64,000 bases of DNA from Pseudooceanicola marinus (GTDB lineage Bacteria > Pseudomonadota > Alphaproteobacteria > Rhodobacterales > Rhodobacteraceae). This document shows, in pieces, positions 62,451 through 64,000 of this stretch. A program made the translations under genes and the position numbers. The notes under the pieces are model-generated. The model worked only from the letters and a program-made list of their open reading frames with translations. It ran no database searches and was not told where the DNA came from. How positions within the stretch are numbered: position 1 is the first letter of the stretch; each line of letters starts with the position of its first letter. The DNA is taken from the NCBI RefSeq assembly GCF_020177265.1, contig NZ_JAIVMC010000003.1:454279-518278 (forward strand), written 5' to 3'.

Positions 62451-63778
62451 GCGCGGGCGACGTCTACTTTTCCCGGTTGCAGGTCGGCCGGGTCTCTGTC
62501 GGGGCGGACGGCAGCTTGGGGTTTTCCTACGATCCGGACTGGCAAGCCACCCCGGGCGCCTTTCCGATCTCGCTCAGCATGCCCCTGGGCGATGACATCT
62601 ACCCGTCACACGTCATATCTCCCTGGCTTGCCAACCTCCTACCCGAGGAAGAACAGCTTGATGTGCTGACCCGCTCCCTGGGGCGGTCGCGGGCGGATGT
62701 GCTCGGCCTGCTGTCCGAGATTGGCGGAGATACGGCCGGCGCCCTGTCCTTCGGGGAGCCGAGTGACCCGGCGGCCTGGCGATATGTGCCCCTGACGGAG
62801 TTCTACGACACCGGGGATCCGGATGAGGCGCTGGAGAAGCACTTCGAGGATCTCGAGCACAGGCCGTTCCTCGCCGGAGAAGAGGGCATCAGGCTGTCCC
62901 TCGCCGGTGGCCAGAAGAAGACCGCCCTGGCGGTTCTGGATTCGGAGGGGTGTCCGGTTCTGCGCTTGCCGGAGAAGGGAGACCAGCTGGCCCTGCCGCT
63001 GGCAGGCGCCCCGTCCACGATCATCCTCAAGCCCGACAATCCGCGCCTGCCCGGCATCACGGAGAACGAGGTCTACTGCCTGCGGCTGGCCGGGGCGATC
63101 GGTCTGCGAGCCGCGGAGGCAAGCATCGTCGCAACCGCGAAGCGCGCGGCCATCTGCGTGCTGCGCTACGATCGCCGTGTCACGCGATACGGGGGTATCC
63201 AGCGGATACACCAGGAGGATTTCGCACAGGCCAACAGCCTGCCGCCGGGTCGGAAGTACGAGCACGGGACGGTGCGGGGCCTGTCCCTGCAGGAGATCCT
63301 CGACACGGGACGGCGGCTTGGGCCGCGCAGTGCGCTGGATCTCCTGGACCAGGTGATCTTCAACATCCTGGTTGCGAACACCGATGCGCACGCGAAGAAC
63401 TACTCACTGCTGTTGCCGCTCCGGGAGGGGCCGCGCCTGAGCCCGCTCTATGACGTCTCGACGGTCCTGGGCTGGCCAGCTGTCGTCCAGAAATATGCCC
63501 AGCATCTTGCCGGCAAGCGCAGGAAGCCGGGGGAGATGGCGGCTCGCCACTGGGAGATGATCGCCAGGACGTCAGGGTTTCGCCCTGCCGATGTGCAGGA
63601 TCGGGTCCAGGAGCTCGTGGACCGGATGGTCGCGGCACGGGTGGGCGTAAAGCATGACGTGGCCTCGATCCCGGGCGCCTCGGACGGATATGTTGGTGAG
63701 GCGGCGGAGATGATCGAGCGGAATGCCCTGCGCATCGCGGGTCGCTTGCCGCGGCAACCAAGGAAAACCGGGTCCTGA
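62447..63778 (+). CDS. hipA: HipA-type serine/threonine kinase toxin
   Basis: This 443-residue kinase has the HipA N-subdomain (ISLSMPLGDDIYPSHVISPW, LANLLPEEEQLDVLTRSLG) and kinase core: SLAGGQKKTALAVLD (activation/phosphate loop), STIILKPDNPRLPG with the ATP-binding Lys, NILVANTDAHAKNYSLLL (catalytic Asp near 308) and LSPLYDVSTVLG (metal-binding Asp). HipA phosphorylates glutamyl-tRNA synthetase in E. coli; other targets occur. It begins with GTG overlapping the hipB stop. Appears intact. Start and stop are both in view. Confidence 0.95.
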   Translation: MSAGDVYFSRLQVGRVSVGADGSLGFSYDPDWQATPGAFPISLSMPLGDDIYPSHVISPWLANLLPEEEQLDVLTRSLGRSRADVLGLLSEIGGDTAGALSFGEPSDPAAWRYVPLTEFYDTGDPDEALEKHFEDLEHRPFLAGEEGIRLSLAGGQKKTALAVLDSEGCPVLRLPEKGDQLALPLAGAPSTIILKPDNPRLPGITENEVYCLRLAGAIGLRAAEASIVATAKRAAICVLRYDRRVTRYGGIQRIHQEDFAQANSLPPGRKYEHGTVRGLSLQEILDTGRRLGPRSALDLLDQVIFNILVANTDAHAKNYSLLLPLREGPRLSPLYDVSTVLGWPAVVQKYAQHLAGKRRKPGEMAARHWEMIARTSGFRPADVQDRVQELVDRMVAARVGVKHDVASIPGASDGYVGEAAEMIERNALRIAGRLPRQPRKTGS

Positions 63779-63865
63779 TATCCGTGGGCAATGACGCAGT
63801 CCTACTACAGAGTGTGGTGGAACTGATCTGCTCCCCTCAAAAATCCTCGGCATTAGGGTCAGGAC

Positions 63866-64000
63866 TCATAGCCAGCAGATGACGAGGGCTGCGAGGGCGA
63901 TGGCTGACAGGAAGACTTTCGGGCATCTGTCGTATCGGGTCGCCACACGCCGCCAATCCTTCAGCCTGCCGAACATGATCTCGATCCGATTGCGGCGTTT
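63866..64000 (-). mobile_element. IS5-family transposase, C-terminal end (runs off window)
   Basis: The 44 visible codons read KRRNRIEIMFGRLKDW, then RRVATRYDRCPKVFLSAI and end in TGA at 63866-63868. This is the end of a DDE transposase of the IS5/IS427 type, including the catalytic Glu in NRIEIMF. The inverted repeat of the element should lie around 63835-63865 (GGGTCAGGACTCATA region), but cannot be fixed without the other end. Confidence 0.85.

Overview
The window is G+C-rich chromosomal DNA that looks like a member of the Rhodobacteraceae (Alphaproteobacteria). This rests on the gene content (a TRAP transporter, lon followed by an HU-like protein and tRNA-Val, tgt beside sufT, the LysR/cupin/CMD gene set) and on an intergenic repeat built around AATACTCC-GGGGGAGT, which I associate from memory with this family. 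No database search was run, so the placement is inference.

Layout. 1-13 kb is core housekeeping: the end of a TRAP permease, tpiA, a TfoX-domain protein, an A-type Fe-S carrier, a LysR regulator, sufT, tgt, lon, an HU-family protein, tRNA-Val(CAC), a PepSY/cytochrome b561/membrane LuxR operon and a metallophosphatase. 13-20.5 kb is a LysR-centred stress or catabolic cluster (two cupins, an F420/NADP-type oxidoreductase, a double CMD protein, a PQQ-type sugar dehydrogenase, a cyclophilin-like protein, an SDR and a hydrolase). Three ATGAG-N5-(C/T)TCAT boxes link its promoters. 20.8-23.5 kb holds an ExaC/AcoD-type aldehyde dehydrogenase and an AcoR-like regulator without an AAA+ domain, with a TGTCTCA-N4-TGAGACA operator. 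23.6-33.3 kb has a pentaheme c-type cytochrome divergent from a complete Nqr operon (nqrABCDEF-apbE-nqrM), followed by CBS and Hsp70-like genes. The NqrB is short and lacks the covalent FMN site. 33.3-39 kb encodes an MBOAT acyltransferase, two tandem SGNH proteins and a large exported protein with four CxxC repeats. 39.5-43.6 kb is a glucosylglycerate cluster (GH13_18 phosphorylase, gpgS, mpgP-type phosphatase).

43.6-64 kb is a defence island entered through tRNA-Val(TAC), with a decayed tyrosine integrase beside the tRNA. All its defence genes lie on the minus strand. From right to left they are: a WYL regulator with an internal deletion; a four-gene overlapping cassette (279-aa unknown, DUF6361 protein, phospholipase-D-like nuclease, helicase) that I cannot assign to a named system; and a type I Zorya system (zorA, zorB, zorC, zorD) with an added ASCH-domain gene. 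To the right of these are a 54-aa minus-strand ORF, a plus-strand hipB-hipA module with three regularly spaced operator-like repeats, and the end of an IS5-family transposase at the window edge.

The most promising candidates for undescribed biology are the helicase/PLD/DUF6361/279-aa cassette, the ASCH gene attached to Zorya, and the compact Nqr with its neighbouring pentaheme cytochrome.
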